DNA of 64,000 bases from Symsagittifera roscoffensis (taxonomy: Eukaryota > Xenacoelomorpha > Acoela > Convolutidae): the NCBI RefSeq assembly GCF_963678635.1, contig NC_087071.1, forward strand, positions 31,238,141 to 31,302,140, in the 5' to 3' direction. The notes beneath the pieces were generated by a model that was given only the letters and a program-made list of their open reading frames with translations, was not told the origin of the DNA and made no database searches. The position numbers were made by a program, and so were the translations under genes. Below are positions 34,965 through 46,671 of this stretch, in pieces; within the stretch, counting starts at the first letter, position 1; each line of letters begins with the position of its first letter.

Positions 34965-35922
34965 CTAGAACCTTCCTTTCGGGTGCACTTCCGTTTTCAT
35001 GAACGGTCCTCTCCATTTCTTAAGTAGTTTCTTTGTCCCTTTGGGAGGTATAATATTCTGGAAGACCCAGACGTATTTGCCCACTGTATATGGTTTCGCT
35101 TGCAGTATTTTCTCATCGTATTTCTTCCGCTGTCTCATTTGTGCTTGCGCTGTGTTCCTCCTGCAGAGCTCGTTTAGTTCCTGTTGTCTCTTAACCGCTT
35201 CTTTCACATAAGCTTGAGGCGATGTCTTTTTCCCTTCGTATTCTGAGTAAAAGAATGTTAGAAGCATTGCTCTTTCCCTGCCCGTCAACATCATGAAGGG
35301 ACTGATTCCTGTTGTTGAGTGTTGCGTACTGTTGTATGCCCCTACCACTTGCGGCAGATAGTTATTCCATTCTATCATGTATCTTGAGCAGTATACCCTT
35401 CACCAACGTTCTATTTTGTCTATCCACTAACCCGTTGGTCTGGGGATGGTAGGTCGTTGAGTGCGCTGGAGCAATGTGTGACCTCTTCATCAATTCTTTC
35501 GTCAGGTCCCCCACGAAGGTTTTTCCGTTGTCCGACTGAAATGTCATGGGACAAACATACCGTGATATCCAATGTGTTATCAAGTGATCACACGTCTCCT
35601 CTGCCGAAGCTGTCTGACACGGCACCGCTTCTGCCAACTTCGTGAAATGATCTATTATGACCAGTATCTGGTTATATCCCGACTCTGTCATGCAGATCTT
35701 ATGATGGTCTATCTGCACAACCTCGTTAAATTCCGAGCTTTCAACGGACTTGAGTGGGAACTTCTTCTTCCTTGGGTCTTTCACCTGTAGACATGACAGG
35801 CATGCATTCACCCATCTCTCGCATGCTTTCCTTAATCCTGGCCAATCAAACCTATGTATTGTTCTTTGTTGCACCTTGTATATCCCCTGGTGCCCCAATT
35901 GATCATGCGATCTGAATAACAC
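34965..35922 (-). pseudogene. integrase, copy 1
   Basis: Two overlapping frames, 35922-35362 and 35378-34965, separated by a frameshift. Domain content is as described for 43311-44268: HHCC zinc-binding, D-D-(35)-D in place of D-D-(35)-E, and the beginning of the C-terminal domain. Confidence 0.85.
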
Positions 35923-37254
35923 TTCCGTCTGTACAACTGTGGCAGTATGATGAGGTTATGTTTGTGTAATATTTTCTCCTCATCTTTTCTCTTGCATGCT
36001 ACTACCCCATCAGCTGTGTGATAGAGTAAATCTTTTCTCTCTTGTAGCTGCTGTCTTCTTCCAGGTCCTCCTTCTCTTTGGACCCAGTCCGGATCCATTT
36101 GGAGAGGTTACTTGTCATCCTGTCATTCTTTTGGGCCCGTATTAGATCCGACAGCCTATATCTCGCCTTGACAACTTCCTTTAGTGCCATTATCTGACCA
36201 TTCATTTCTCCAGGAATGTGGATGTCATCTTTCAGCTTAACGCAGACTATCCTCCGCAAGATCTTTATGTCATCTTCTGGCACCAGGTTTGTTCTGACAT
36301 TTGAGTTGCACGATAGCTCCCTGAACGGTTTCCTCGATACTGCAATTTTCTCAATTCTTCACCTCCTCGCACTTCCTGCTGATCCAAGTTGTACGTTCCT
36401 GAGGAGGGATCCGTCTGTAGTTCTCTGTCGCGGTGACTCATCTTCTCTTGCTCCAGTATCATGCATAGACTATCTTGGTCATCGCTGCTCATCTCTGAGT
36501 CTTCATCCCATTCTTCACTCTCCCCGGACAATTGTTCTTCTTCAGCATCTCCCTCCGCTGTTGGCCACTCCCCAGACTCTTGACCTAGTCCAAGGTGTTC
36601 AGCCTCATCCTTGAATGCCAACTTTTTCCTCCTGACCCGATTCCGCTCAAGTATGTTTTCAGGGATATTGTCAACCAATGACTGCACGACTTCTCTCTCA
36701 CCAGATTTATTTTATTTCCTGGAGTCCTCGCCACTATCCGCTTCCTTGCTTCTCAGTATCCTGACTTCTGGTTCCCCTTTGCCCTTCTCTTTGACCACGG
36801 GCTTATCGTCCGCCAGTTTCTCGAGTAACCTCCTCAAGTCTTCATCTATCACTGCTCTACCCGTCTCTACTTGGTTCAGGTCATAGCCTTTCGCCTTGAG
36901 TGTCTCCCTCACAATTTTCGGCTTGAGTATTATCTCCATCGGCATCCCTTTGGTTCTTTTCAAGATTGTTTTCTCTGGAGGCTCCTCTGGTAATTCGGGG
37001 TGATCTTCTATCGGTTTGCCTGATTTGTCGAGCCATCTCGTGAGTGGAAGACTATCATAAGTTTCCTTATCCATGAAGGAAAAACCATCTTTGATTTCGG
37101 GCCTATCTGCCTCTCTTTGTGCTTGCCTCTCGTAGAACTCCCTCTTCTTACTCAAGCTATCGGCTTTTTGATGTTTGTCTCTTGTCCTATGCTCAATTAT
37201 CATGTTGTATCCGTCCAGGCAAAATATCCACCTTCCAATGTAGCTCTGGTCCAT

Positions 37255-38325
37255 TTAGTACGTTTTCAGCCAGCTGAGTGCCCTGTTTTCGACTCGCAGC
37301 TTGAGTGGTTCGCTGCCTAGGTATGCTCTATATTTTTCGACAAAGGTTTTGGCTTTTGGCGCCCCGTACTTCATTTGCCTATCACTCAAGACTTTACTCC
37401 CGTACGCTATTGGTCTTAAGACTATCTTCCCGTTCCATTCCTGTTCCTGATGGAGAATGCCAGAAATTGCGACTGCCGACGCATCGGTGTCCAGCACGTA
37501 CATTCCTTTTTCCGTTGGCATCCCTAGCACCGGTGCCTCGCACTTCTTTATTCAACTCCTTTTTTATTCTCTGGAATGATTCTTCCGCCGCGTTGTTCCA
37601 CATGAACTTCTTGCCTTTGTGCCTCATTAGTTGTTGCATCGGGTATATTTTGTCCGCGTAGCCCTTGATGAACTCCCTGTAATAGTTCGCAAAACCCAGG
37701 AAGCTCATCAATTGATGATCCGTCTTTGGCGATTTCCAAGTCAGAACCGCTTCTACTGCATCTGGGTCTAGTCTGATGCCATGCCTGTCCACCATCCTTC
37801 CCAAGTATTTGATCGAGTCCTTGAGTATCTCGCACTTTGACGGTTTGCGTTTTGCATGCAAACACCTCGTCTAGTTGCTCGATGTGGTCCTCCAGTTTAG
37901 GCGTCGCAATTACCACGTCATCCACGTAGCACAATAACAGGTTGCCGTATTTCTTTGTATTTCAATGAAGCCGTGGCATTGCAAAGACCAAACGGCATCC
38001 GTTTCCATTGAAACAGCCCCAGCTCGGAGGCGAACCCAGTTTTGTCCCTGTCCTGTTTCCTCAGTGAGACCTGCCAGAAAGCCGATCCTAAATCAAGAGT
38101 CGTAAAAAATTTTGCATCACCTAACTTCGAGAGGCTCTCATCAATTCTAGGTATGGGATAGGCATCCTTCACCGTGACGGAGTCCAGATACCAAAAGTCA
38201 CAACAAAACCCCAATTGGTCGTCTTTCTTTTTGGCCATCACTATTCCACACGCCCACGGTGATTTGGATTGTTCTATCATATCATACTCTAGTAAGGTCT
38301 CTATTTCTTTTTTTTCTACATGCAT
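37255..38325 (-). pseudogene. reverse transcriptase and RNase H, copy 1
   Basis: Pieces at 38325-37918 (RT fingers/palm with LDLGSAFWQ), 37934-37548 and 37861-37394 (YVDD, thumb, connection) and 37530-37255 (RNase H with LDTDAS). Identical to copy 2 (45601-46671). The 5' end is truncated at the duplication junction. Confidence 0.85.
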
Positions 38326-41300
38326 CCGATTTTGGATTCTACCGGTGAACGCCTCTACAAAACTTGTAAGACTTAAAAACCAAAACTTTATTTATTTGTG
38401 CTAATTTACTGATTTGATGCTTTAAATTCTGATACGAGGTTTTTTGATGGCAAAATGGTAACCCCCAATTTTTCTCGATACCAAAACCATATCAGAAATC
38501 TTTCTGTGGGTTTAGGAAAAAACCGGCCTCATAAACCTTAATTACGTTATCCTAACACCGTGTTTGTAAGCTCAACACCGTATCCAAAAAAAGGCCAAAA
38601 AATTTGGAAAAAAATTTGAAAATTTTTAATTTTTTTTTCTAAAAATTTTAAAGTTTTGCAAATCATTCAGCAAAGCGCCTATTTGCCCAAACTTCGAGTT
38701 TTTTGCCCAAATTTCGAGTTTTATGCCCATATTTCGGACTTTTAGAAGAAAAAAACTCAAAATTTTGCAGTCATTTGAATTGATGCAAGTCAGCTTTACT
38801 CTTTCTCAATGTGTCAAGATATGCCCACAGGATTGTACACGAGATGGGAGTTCGACACTGATATGTAGAAGTTTATTGCTAGACATAACCGATCTCGCAA
38901 TTTTGAGAATCTAGTCTTGTCTTTTAACCAGGAAACATGACCAGAATGTAAAAATGAGAGTTTTTTCACATCTGGTAAACAGAAAAATAAATCGACTGTT
39001 TCAATGTTCATGATTACTGTGATCACTGTAAAACAGTGCTCGAAGATATGGACTGCTACTAACACTTGCTTTCCTTTCAAGAAGCTCCTCCCTCCTTAAC
39101 AAAACAAGATTTTGAGCAAGGAAACAAGAAGAGACAGATAATTGATATGGAACGATGTGACATTCGACCAGAATGGACGAAAATGCGGATTCGGATTACT
39201 AGCAGCTAATCTTCCGAATTGGCGATTATGAGGGATTAATAGTGTTATTCAGACGATTAGACAAATTGTGAAGGCTGAAGGATTCGGAAATTCTTACATT
39301 TTAAAAATTCGAATTGTGACGTCACACTTCTGAGAAACGTCAAAAACGGCCATTTTGGAAGAAATCTGAAATAAAAACAGAACAGCAATAGTTGCAACGG
39401 CGACAACAACGAGAATTGCGATAAAAAAAACGAGAGTTGAACGAATAACAGAGTTAGCAGAGACCGCTCCGAATTGCAACGATTGTTTCGCTACAATCGT
39501 TGCAAGGCCGTGCACGGCAACGGTGTAGGGTAGAAAACAGGCTTCCGGAGAGGAGATAAGGGTGTTATTTCCCCGGATTCAGGAATCCGGAGGGATCTCA
39601 GGACTTGAACATAAAACACTTTATATAAGTTTTTAGCTTCCCGATTAAGTCCTGAATTGAATTCATTTTCTGACGATGAGAAGCTAGGAGTTGAGGGAAA
39701 GGGTTGATCCATCTTCGATGGATGTTCGCGCTTAAATTAATCTTGAAATAATGACGTCATTATAGCGCGAAAGTGAAAAAGCTAAAATTAGATTTTCTTA
39801 GACAAAAGGCCTTGAAAACTACTGGTTTGTCCGATTAAGGTCAGTTTGCCATCAAAAATGTTTATAGATTTTTGAGATTGTTGAAAACCGTATTGCTAAA
39901 ATGTTTACCGAAAAATGTTTAACTCATTGTTTGCAGATGTTACTTTTTCCACATATTAACTGTTTAAATTGCCGATAATTTACAGATGTTGAACCAGGTT
40001 TTTTAGATCTTACAGGATACGAGAGTGCGGACATTAGATATTCCAGACGATATTCGTGAACAATTTTTCAAAGACGACACAATTGGCCGAAAGTGTCCAA
40101 TTAGCCGATATTTGTCGAAACACAACCCAATTGGCCGAAAGGACCAATCAGCCGAAATTTTTCCAAAGACGACCCAATTGGCCGAAAATGTCCAATTAGC
40201 CGATAATTGTCGAAACACGACCCAATTGGCCGAAAGTGACCAATTAGCCGAAATTTGTCCAAACACGACCCAATTGGCCGAAATTGTCCAATTAGCCGAA
40301 AGTTGCCCTAGAGTATCCCAATTGGCCGAAAGTGTCCAACTAACCGATATTTGTCCTAACACGACCAAAGTGGCCGAAAGTGTCCAATTATCCGATATTT
40401 GTCCAAACACGACCCAATTGGCCGAAAGTGTCCAATTATCCGATATTTGTCCAAACACGACCCAATTGGCCGAAATTGTGCAATTAGCCGAAAGTTGCCT
40501 TGAAGTATCCGAATTGGCCGAAATTGTCCAATTAGTCGAAATTTGTCCAAACTTGACCCAATTGGCTGAAATTGTGCAATAGCCGAAAGTGGCCCGAAAC
40601 TGTCGAATTGGCCAAAATTGTCCATTTAGCCAAAATTTGTCAGAAGGTGACCAATTGGCCGAAACGACCCAATTGACCGAAACGACCCGATTAGCCCAAA
40701 CGACCCGATTGGCCGAAACGACCTGATTAGCCCAAGTGACCCGATTGGCCGAAACGACCCGATTAGCCGAAACGACCCAGTTAGTCAAAACGTCCCAGTT
40801 AGGAGAAGGGGAGGCCTTTTCAGGTATCCTGATTGTGGATTGTGGACATCAATTTTTTCTCACCACCCGAAGTTTTCCGTGGATTTTGGATTCTACCGGT
40901 GAACGCCTCTACAAAACTTGTAAGACTTAAAAACCAAAACTTTATTCATTTGTGCTAACTTACTGATTTGATGCTTTAAATTCTGATACGAGGTTTTTTG
41001 ATGGCAAAATGGTAACCCCCAATTTTTCTCGATACCAAAACCATATCAGAAATCTTTCTGTGGGTTTAGGAAAAAACCGGCCTCATAAACCTTAATTACG
41101 TTATCCTAACACCGTGTTTGTAAGCTCAACACCGTATCCAAAAAAAGGCCAAAAAATTTGGAAAAAAATTTGAAAATTTTTAATTTTTTTTTCTAAAAAT
41201 TTAATAGGTTTTGCAAATCATTCAGCAAAACGCCTGTTTGCCCAAATTTCGAGTTTTTTGCCCAAATTTCGAGTTTTTTGCCCATATTTCGGACTTTTAG

Positions 41301-41756
41301 AAGAAAAAAACTCAAAATTTTGCAAACGCATCACGTTACTGTTGGAACTTGAACCGTTGGGTGAAAACGTGCAAAAAATTTTCGAAAAAAAAAATTCGGA
41401 AAGAAAAATTATTTGGAAAATTTTCGAAAAAAAAATCCGAAATTTTGAAACAAATTTCTGGAAAAACGTCGTGTTTATTCTTGAAACGTGGTGCAGCTAA
41501 CTAAACTAGTTCATTTGGATAAAAGTAGCCATGGTCGAGACCCGTAGCGTATTATCAAGCAACTCGTCTTACCTTTCGCTACAATCTTGTTAGCTCAGGG
41601 TGTTGCGGGAGGTCAGATCGCGGTTTGCTTGATTCCCTTCCTCTAAAGTTGATTTATTTCACTAAATGTTCATACTAGCTGCTAGCTCGCTGCACCACGC
41701 TTTTTTTAAAATACTTTCCCCCGCTTCGCAAAAGCGTGTATCTCAATCGTGCTTAG

Positions 41757-42254
41757 CCATTCCCGGTAAATAACGCAGTAAACGTCCGTAAAATTTGTCA
41801 GTATCAACTTGATCACTATCTCTTAAACCGAACCGACATTGTAATTTGGTACGACGCCGTTAAAAAAACTATTAGTCGACACCGTAGTAATAACTTTAAC
41901 GCACTAACTCCTAAACAGCTTAAGAAGATTCTTTTAAACTATAAACGTAATATTTATGCAATCGTTTACTGTAAACGTGTAGGCACGGAAGATACTTATA
42001 GTAAATTGAAAGAGTCATGTAAATTAGTTATTAAAATAAAATCAGACTGGATATCTAGAAGGAAGCAGAACCTTACTGAGTTAGGGCAAAAGAACTTAGA
42101 ACTACGCCAGGATCCCTCTCTAGAACTGAAAACGTTTACGATCCTTAGGCGTTATAGCAAGAATTTGAGGTAAAGTACTCCTAAGCCAGGAAAACGCAAG
42201 CGGCAAGCTAATCGAAACAGAAGAAATGCTGAGCAGCAACTAGCAGCTAAATAA
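41757..42254 (+). CDS. antisense open frame, second copy
   Basis: Same as 33411-33908, shifted by 8,346 bp with the block duplication. Confidence 0.4.
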
Positions 42255-42332
42255 AGTGCTTCTCTAAGGAGTGATATTGCTTAATGTGTCATAATACAAT
42301 TTATTGATACTAAAGTTAAGGTCTTAAATTAA

Positions 42333-43307
42333 TTATTTCCTTTTTTCTCTCAAACTGAGCAGTTGAGCGGTTGAGTAGAAGTGAACAAGTTTAAAAGTAA
42401 TCAAAATGACAGAACGAATTGAGTTAAAATATCGACGATTGATGAATGGTGTAGGCTCAGGCTCCTCCTCATCCAGTTCCAGCCCGCTCGTTTCTCTCAC
42501 TTTTCTGAGTTTCTTTATCTTCAAATTTTTGGTGTGGGTAAGTCCTACTCCCACTCCCCGGTCAAAAAAGTTCGTCGACGTCCCCGTCGATGATGTTGGG
42601 TCTAAATTATCTGGAGGTATTTCGAGCGGTCTGTCGGTTGCCGTCCAACCGAAGAGCGGATCTTTCGTTTTCACGTGTTTTTCCGCCGACATGTCGACTT
42701 GCTGGATGCTTTGCTCCTCATCACTCTTATTCTTCACGTCGCACATCCACTCTAGTATCCTCAAATTTGTGTTATCCCTCCTTTCTATCTCGCTCTGTTC
42801 CAGATCTGTCTCTTGTTCTGGTGTCGAGTAGTCTTCCTGTGGGTAGTTTTCACTGTCGTTGATGATCTGCCATTCAACGTCGGCTGCCAATTCGCCCACA
42901 CTCAGTAGCTCTTCGCCTAATTTATCAGGCTGTATCTTATCAATTAAGAAATCATCTCCGTACCTATTGTACCTCATGCCTGTCCGTTTGCTATTGCCAC
43001 TCCTGGTTCCCGCTGGTATCGGCAAGTCTGGTTCTGTCCACTTCGGCACCTCTTCCTGCTCCGGATCGTTCCAGTCTTCTTCCACAAAGGATTCCGCCTC
43101 TGAGTCCGCTTGTATTTTTTCATTATCGTCCAAACTCAAGTCTTCGTTGCCATCATGTTTCTCTCTGGTGCCCTTTTCGTTCACCTCGCATGCCGGCTCC
43201 ACCAATAGGTACTCGAGTCCCTCCATATTCTGCGGTACGCACCAGTCTTCTGGGGATGGGACATGAGGTTTCAGGTTTTCATAACACGCTACTCGCCCCG
43301 TACTCAA
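42333..43307 (-). pseudogene. acidic C-terminal Pol extension (copy 2)
   Basis: Continuation of the integrase frame after an in-frame TAG (43313-43311). The first 20 or so residues complete the integrase C-terminal domain. Then come about 300 residues rich in Glu, Asp and Ser (DLSLDDNEKIQADSEAESFV) with one conserved-looking patch, RYNRYGDDFLIDKIQPDKLG. Such tails are known in this retroelement lineage. It is not an envelope gene: I see no signal peptide or long membrane segment. Confidence 0.65.
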
Positions 43308-43310
43308 GCG

Positions 43311-44268
43311 CTAGAACCTTCCTTTCGGGTGCACTTCCGTTTTCATGAACGGTCCTCTCCATTTCTTAAGTAGTTTCTTTGTCCCTTTGGGAGGTATAAT
43401 ATTCTGGAAGACCCAGACGTATTTGCCCACTGTATATGGTTTCGCTTGCAGTATTTTCTCATCGTATTTCTTCCGCTGTCTCATTTGTGCTTGCGCTGTG
43501 TTCCTCCTGCAGAGCTCGTTTAGTTCCTGTTGTCTCTTAACCGCTTCTTTCACATAAGCTTGAGGCGATGTCTTTTTCCCTTCGTATTCTGAGTAAAAGA
43601 ATGTTAGAAGCATTGCTCTTTCCCTGCCCGTCAACATCATGAAGGGACTGATTCCTGTTGTTGAGTGTTGCGTACTGTTGTATGCCCCTACCACTTGCGG
43701 CAGATAGTTATTCCATTCTATCATGTATCTTGAGCAGTATACCCTTCACCAACGTTCTATTTTGTCTATCCACTAACCCGTTGGTCTGGGGATGGTAGGT
43801 CGTTGAGTGCGCTGGAGCAATGTGTGACCTCTTCATCAATTCTTTCGTCAGGTCCCCCACGAAGGTTTTTCCGTTGTCCGACTGAAATGTCATGGGACAA
43901 ACATACCGTGATATCCAATGTGTTATCAAGTGATCACACGTCTCCTCTGCCGAAGCTGTCTGACACGGCACCGCTTCTGCCAACTTCGTGAAATGATCTA
44001 TTATGACCAGTATCTGGTTATATCCCGACTCTGTCATGCAGATCTTATGATGGTCTATCTGCACAACCTCGTTAAATTCCGAGCTTTCAACGGACTTGAG
44101 TGGGAACTTCTTCTTCCTTGGGTCTTTCACCTGTAGACATGACAGGCATGCATTCACCCATCTCTCGCATGCTTTCCTTAATCCTGGCCAATCAAACCTA
44201 TGTATTGTTCTTTGTTGCACCTTGTATATCCCCTGGTGCCCCAATTGATCATGCGATCTGAATAACAC
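43311..44268 (-). pseudogene. integrase (copy 2)
   Basis: Frame 44268-43708 (186 codons) carries the HHCC domain (His 6 and 11, Cys 41 and 44) and the core: QIDHHK (Asp 72), SDNGKTF (Asp 131) and NGLVDRQNRTL. The third catalytic position, 35 residues after Asp 131, is Asp (167) instead of the invariant Glu. A frameshift at about 43715 leads to frame 43724-43311 (YNSTQHSTTGISPFMMLTGR, then a lysine-rich linker and WRGPFMKTEVHP). It stops at TAG, after which the tail continues in frame. An integrase with Glu-to-Asp at this site is expected to be inactive. Confidence 0.9.
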
Positions 44269-44347
44269 TTCCGTCTGTACAACTGTGGCAGTATGATGAG
44301 GTTATGTTTGTGTAATATTTTCTCCTCATCTTTTCTCTTGCATGCTA

Positions 44348-45600
44348 CTACCCCATCAGCTGTGTGATAGAGTAAATCTTTTCTCTCTTGTAGCTGCTGT
44401 CTTCTTCCAGGTCCTCCTTCTCTTTGGACCCAGTCCGGATCCATTTGGAGAGGTTACTTGTCATCCTGTCATTCTTTTGGGCCCGTATTAGATCCGACAG
44501 CCTATATCTCGCCTTGACAACTTCCTTTAGTGCCATTATCTGACCATTCATTTCTCCAGGAATGTGGATGTCATCTTTCAGCTTAACGCAGACTATCCTC
44601 CGCAAGATCTTTATGTCATCTTCTGGCACCAGGTTTGTTCTGACATTTGAGTTGCACGATAGCTCCCTGAACGGTTTCCTCGATACTGCAATTTTCTCAA
44701 TTCTTCACCTCCTCGCACTTCCTGCTGATCCAAGTTGTACGTTCCTGAGGAGGGATCCGTCTGTAGTTCTCTGTCGCGGTGACTCATCTTCTCTTGCTCC
44801 AGTATCATGCATAGACTATCTTGGTCATCGCTGCTCATCTCTGAGTCTTCATCCCATTCTTCACTCTCCCCGGACAATTGTTCTTCTTCAGCATCTCCCT
44901 CCGCTGTTGGCCACTCCCCAGACTCTTGACCTAGTCCAAGGTGTTCAGCCTCATCCTTGAATGCCAACTTTTTCCTCCTGACCCGATTCCGCTCAAGTAT
45001 GTTTTCAGGGATATTGTCAACCAATGACTGCACGACTTCTCTCTCACCAGATTTATTTTATTTCCTGGAGTCCTCGCCACTATCCGCTTCCTTGCTTCTC
45101 AGTATCCTGACTTCTGGTTCCCCTTTGCCCTTCTCTTTGACCACGGGCTTATCGTCCGCCAGTTTCTCGAGTAACCTCCTCAAGTCTTCATCTATCACTG
45201 CTCTACCCGTCTCTACTTGGTTCAGGTCATAGCCTTTCGCCTTGAGTGTCTCCCTCACAATTTTCGGCTTGAGTATTATCTCCATCGGCATCCCTTTGGT
45301 TCTTTTCAAGATTGTTTTCTCTGGAGGCTCCTCTGGTAATTCGGGGTGATCTTCTATCGGTTTGCCTGATTTGTCGAGCCATCTCGTGAGTGGAAGACTA
45401 TCATAAGTTTCCTTATCCATGAAGGAAAAACCATCTTTGATTTCGGGCCTATCTGCCTCTCTTTGTGCTTGCCTCTCGTAGAACTCCCTCTTCTTACTCA
45501 AGCTATCGGCTTTTTGATGTTTGTCTCTTGTCCTATGCTCAATTATCATGTTGTATCCGTCCAGGCAAAATATCCACCTTCCAATGTAGCTCTGGTCCAT
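44348..45600 (-). pseudogene. Pol linker between RNase H and integrase
   Basis: Frames 45600-45058 (180 codons), 45033-44611 (140) and 44629-44348 (93). The first begins with the end of RNase H (EHRTRDKHQKADSLSKK, with the Asp of ADSLS). It then becomes highly charged (PEEPPEKTILKRTKGMPMEI). The second is acidic (GESEEWDEDSEMSSDDQDSL). The third leads to the zinc-binding domain of integrase. Frames change at least twice. A long acidic linker at this position is unusual relative to compact Ty3 elements. Confidence 0.6.
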
Positions 45601-45876
45601 TTAGTACGTTTTCAGCCAGCTGAGTGCCCTGTTTTCGACTCGCAGCTTGAGTGGTTCGCTGCCTAGGTATGCTCTATATTTTTCGACAAAGGTTTTGGCT
45701 TTTGGCGCCCCGTACTTCATTTGCCTATCACTCAAGACTTTACTCCCGTACGCTATTGGTCTTAAGACTATCTTCCCGTTCCATTCCTGTTCCTGATGGA
45801 GAATGCCAGAAATTGCGACTGCCGACGCATCGGTGTCCAGCACGTACATTCCTTTTTCCGTTGGCATCCCTAGCAC
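45601..45876 (-). pseudogene. RNase H domain (copy 2)
   Basis: 91 codons. The first catalytic Asp is in LDTDASAVAISGIL. The region that normally carries the catalytic Glu (KE-x-LA type) reads KYGAPKAKTFVEKYRAYLG, several residues shorter, and the Glu is missing. The Asp expected in the next motif (TDH/VDN-R-AL type) is Glu (RVENRALSWL). Two of the catalytic carboxylates are therefore altered. The comparison is with the general family pattern. Confidence 0.75.
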
Positions 45877-46671
45877 CGGTGCCTCGCACTTCTTTATTCA
45901 ACTCCTTTTTTATTCTCTGGAATGATTCTTCCGCCGCGTTGTTCCACATGAACTTCTTGCCTTTGTGCCTCATTAGTTGTTGCATCGGGTATATTTTGTC
46001 CGCGTAGCCCTTGATGAACTCCCTGTAATAGTTCGCAAAACCCAGGAAGCTCATCAATTGATGATCCGTCTTTGGCGATTTCCAAGTCAGAACCGCTTCT
46101 ACTGCATCTGGGTCTAGTCTGATGCCATGCCTGTCCACCATCCTTCCCAAGTATTTGATCGAGTCCTTGAGTATCTCGCACTTTGACGGTTTGCGTTTTG
46201 CATGCAAACACCTCGTCTAGTTGCTCGATGTGGTCCTCCAGTTTAGGCGTCGCAATTACCACGTCATCCACGTAGCACAATAACAGGTTGCCGTATTTCT
46301 TTGTATTTCAATGAAGCCGTGGCATTGCAAAGACCAAACGGCATCCGTTTCCATTGAAACAGCCCCAGCTCGGAGGCGAACCCAGTTTTGTCCCTGTCCT
46401 GTTTCCTCAGTGAGACCTGCCAGAAAGCCGATCCTAAATCAAGAGTCGTAAAAAATTTTGCATCACCTAACTTCGAGAGGCTCTCATCAATTCTAGGTAT
46501 GGGATAGGCATCCTTCACCGTGACGGAGTCCAGATACCAAAAGTCACAACAAAACCCCAATTGGTCGTCTTTCTTTTTGGCCATCACTATTCCACACGCC
46601 CACGGTGATTTGGATTGTTCTATCATATCATACTCTAGTAAGGTCTCTATTTCTTTTTTTTCTACATGCAT
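45740..46671 (-). pseudogene. reverse transcriptase domain (copy 2)
   Basis: Frame 46671-46264 covers fingers and palm: SPWACGIVMAKKKDDQ, AYPIPRIDESLSKLGDAKFF, TTLDLGSAFWQ (catalytic Asp at 46440-46438) and RMPFGLCNATA. Frame 46280-45894 opens with CYVDDVVIATPKLEDH (YVDD at 46274-46263). Frame 46207-45740 has the thumb and connection (SIKYLGRMVDRHGI, LMSFLGFANYYREFIKGYAD). Between CNATA and YVDD only about 40 bp remain, about a dozen residues fewer than usual, so the conserved FQRLM-type helix is gone. A run of eight T (46658-46665 area) causes a frameshift against the upstream linker frame. Confidence 0.9.

Larger units (their letters stand above)
29982..38327. repeat. 8,346-bp direct tandem duplication, copy 1
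   Basis: Everything from the tail of unit 2 through unit 3, the spacer and the 3' two thirds of the retrotransposon is repeated at 38328-46673 at a constant offset of 8,346 bp. I saw no difference in the stretches I compared, and every compared translated frame is identical. The block starts at GATTTTGGATTC (29982). At the end of copy 2 the sequence GATTT (46674-46678) is followed by unique retrotransposon DNA, so the junction at 38328 has 5 bp of microhomology. Confidence 0.95.
33987..38327 (-). mobile_element. Ty3/mdg4-type retrotransposon, truncated copy (3' pol only)
   Basis: The - strand holds, right to left, the N-terminal part of reverse transcriptase (from 38327), RNase H, a long acidic linker, integrase and the C-terminal tail. 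It is the copy-1 part of the 8,346-bp duplication and is cut at the duplication junction in the first residues of the RT domain. Gag, protease and the 5' end exist only once, to the right of copy 2. All lesions described for copy 2 are present here too. Confidence 0.9.

Noticed and set aside
42333-43307. Envelope-like third gene of the retrotransposon
   Set aside because: The frame is in phase with integrase across a single stop, is acidic, and has no signal peptide or credible membrane anchor. It is the Pol C-terminal extension.
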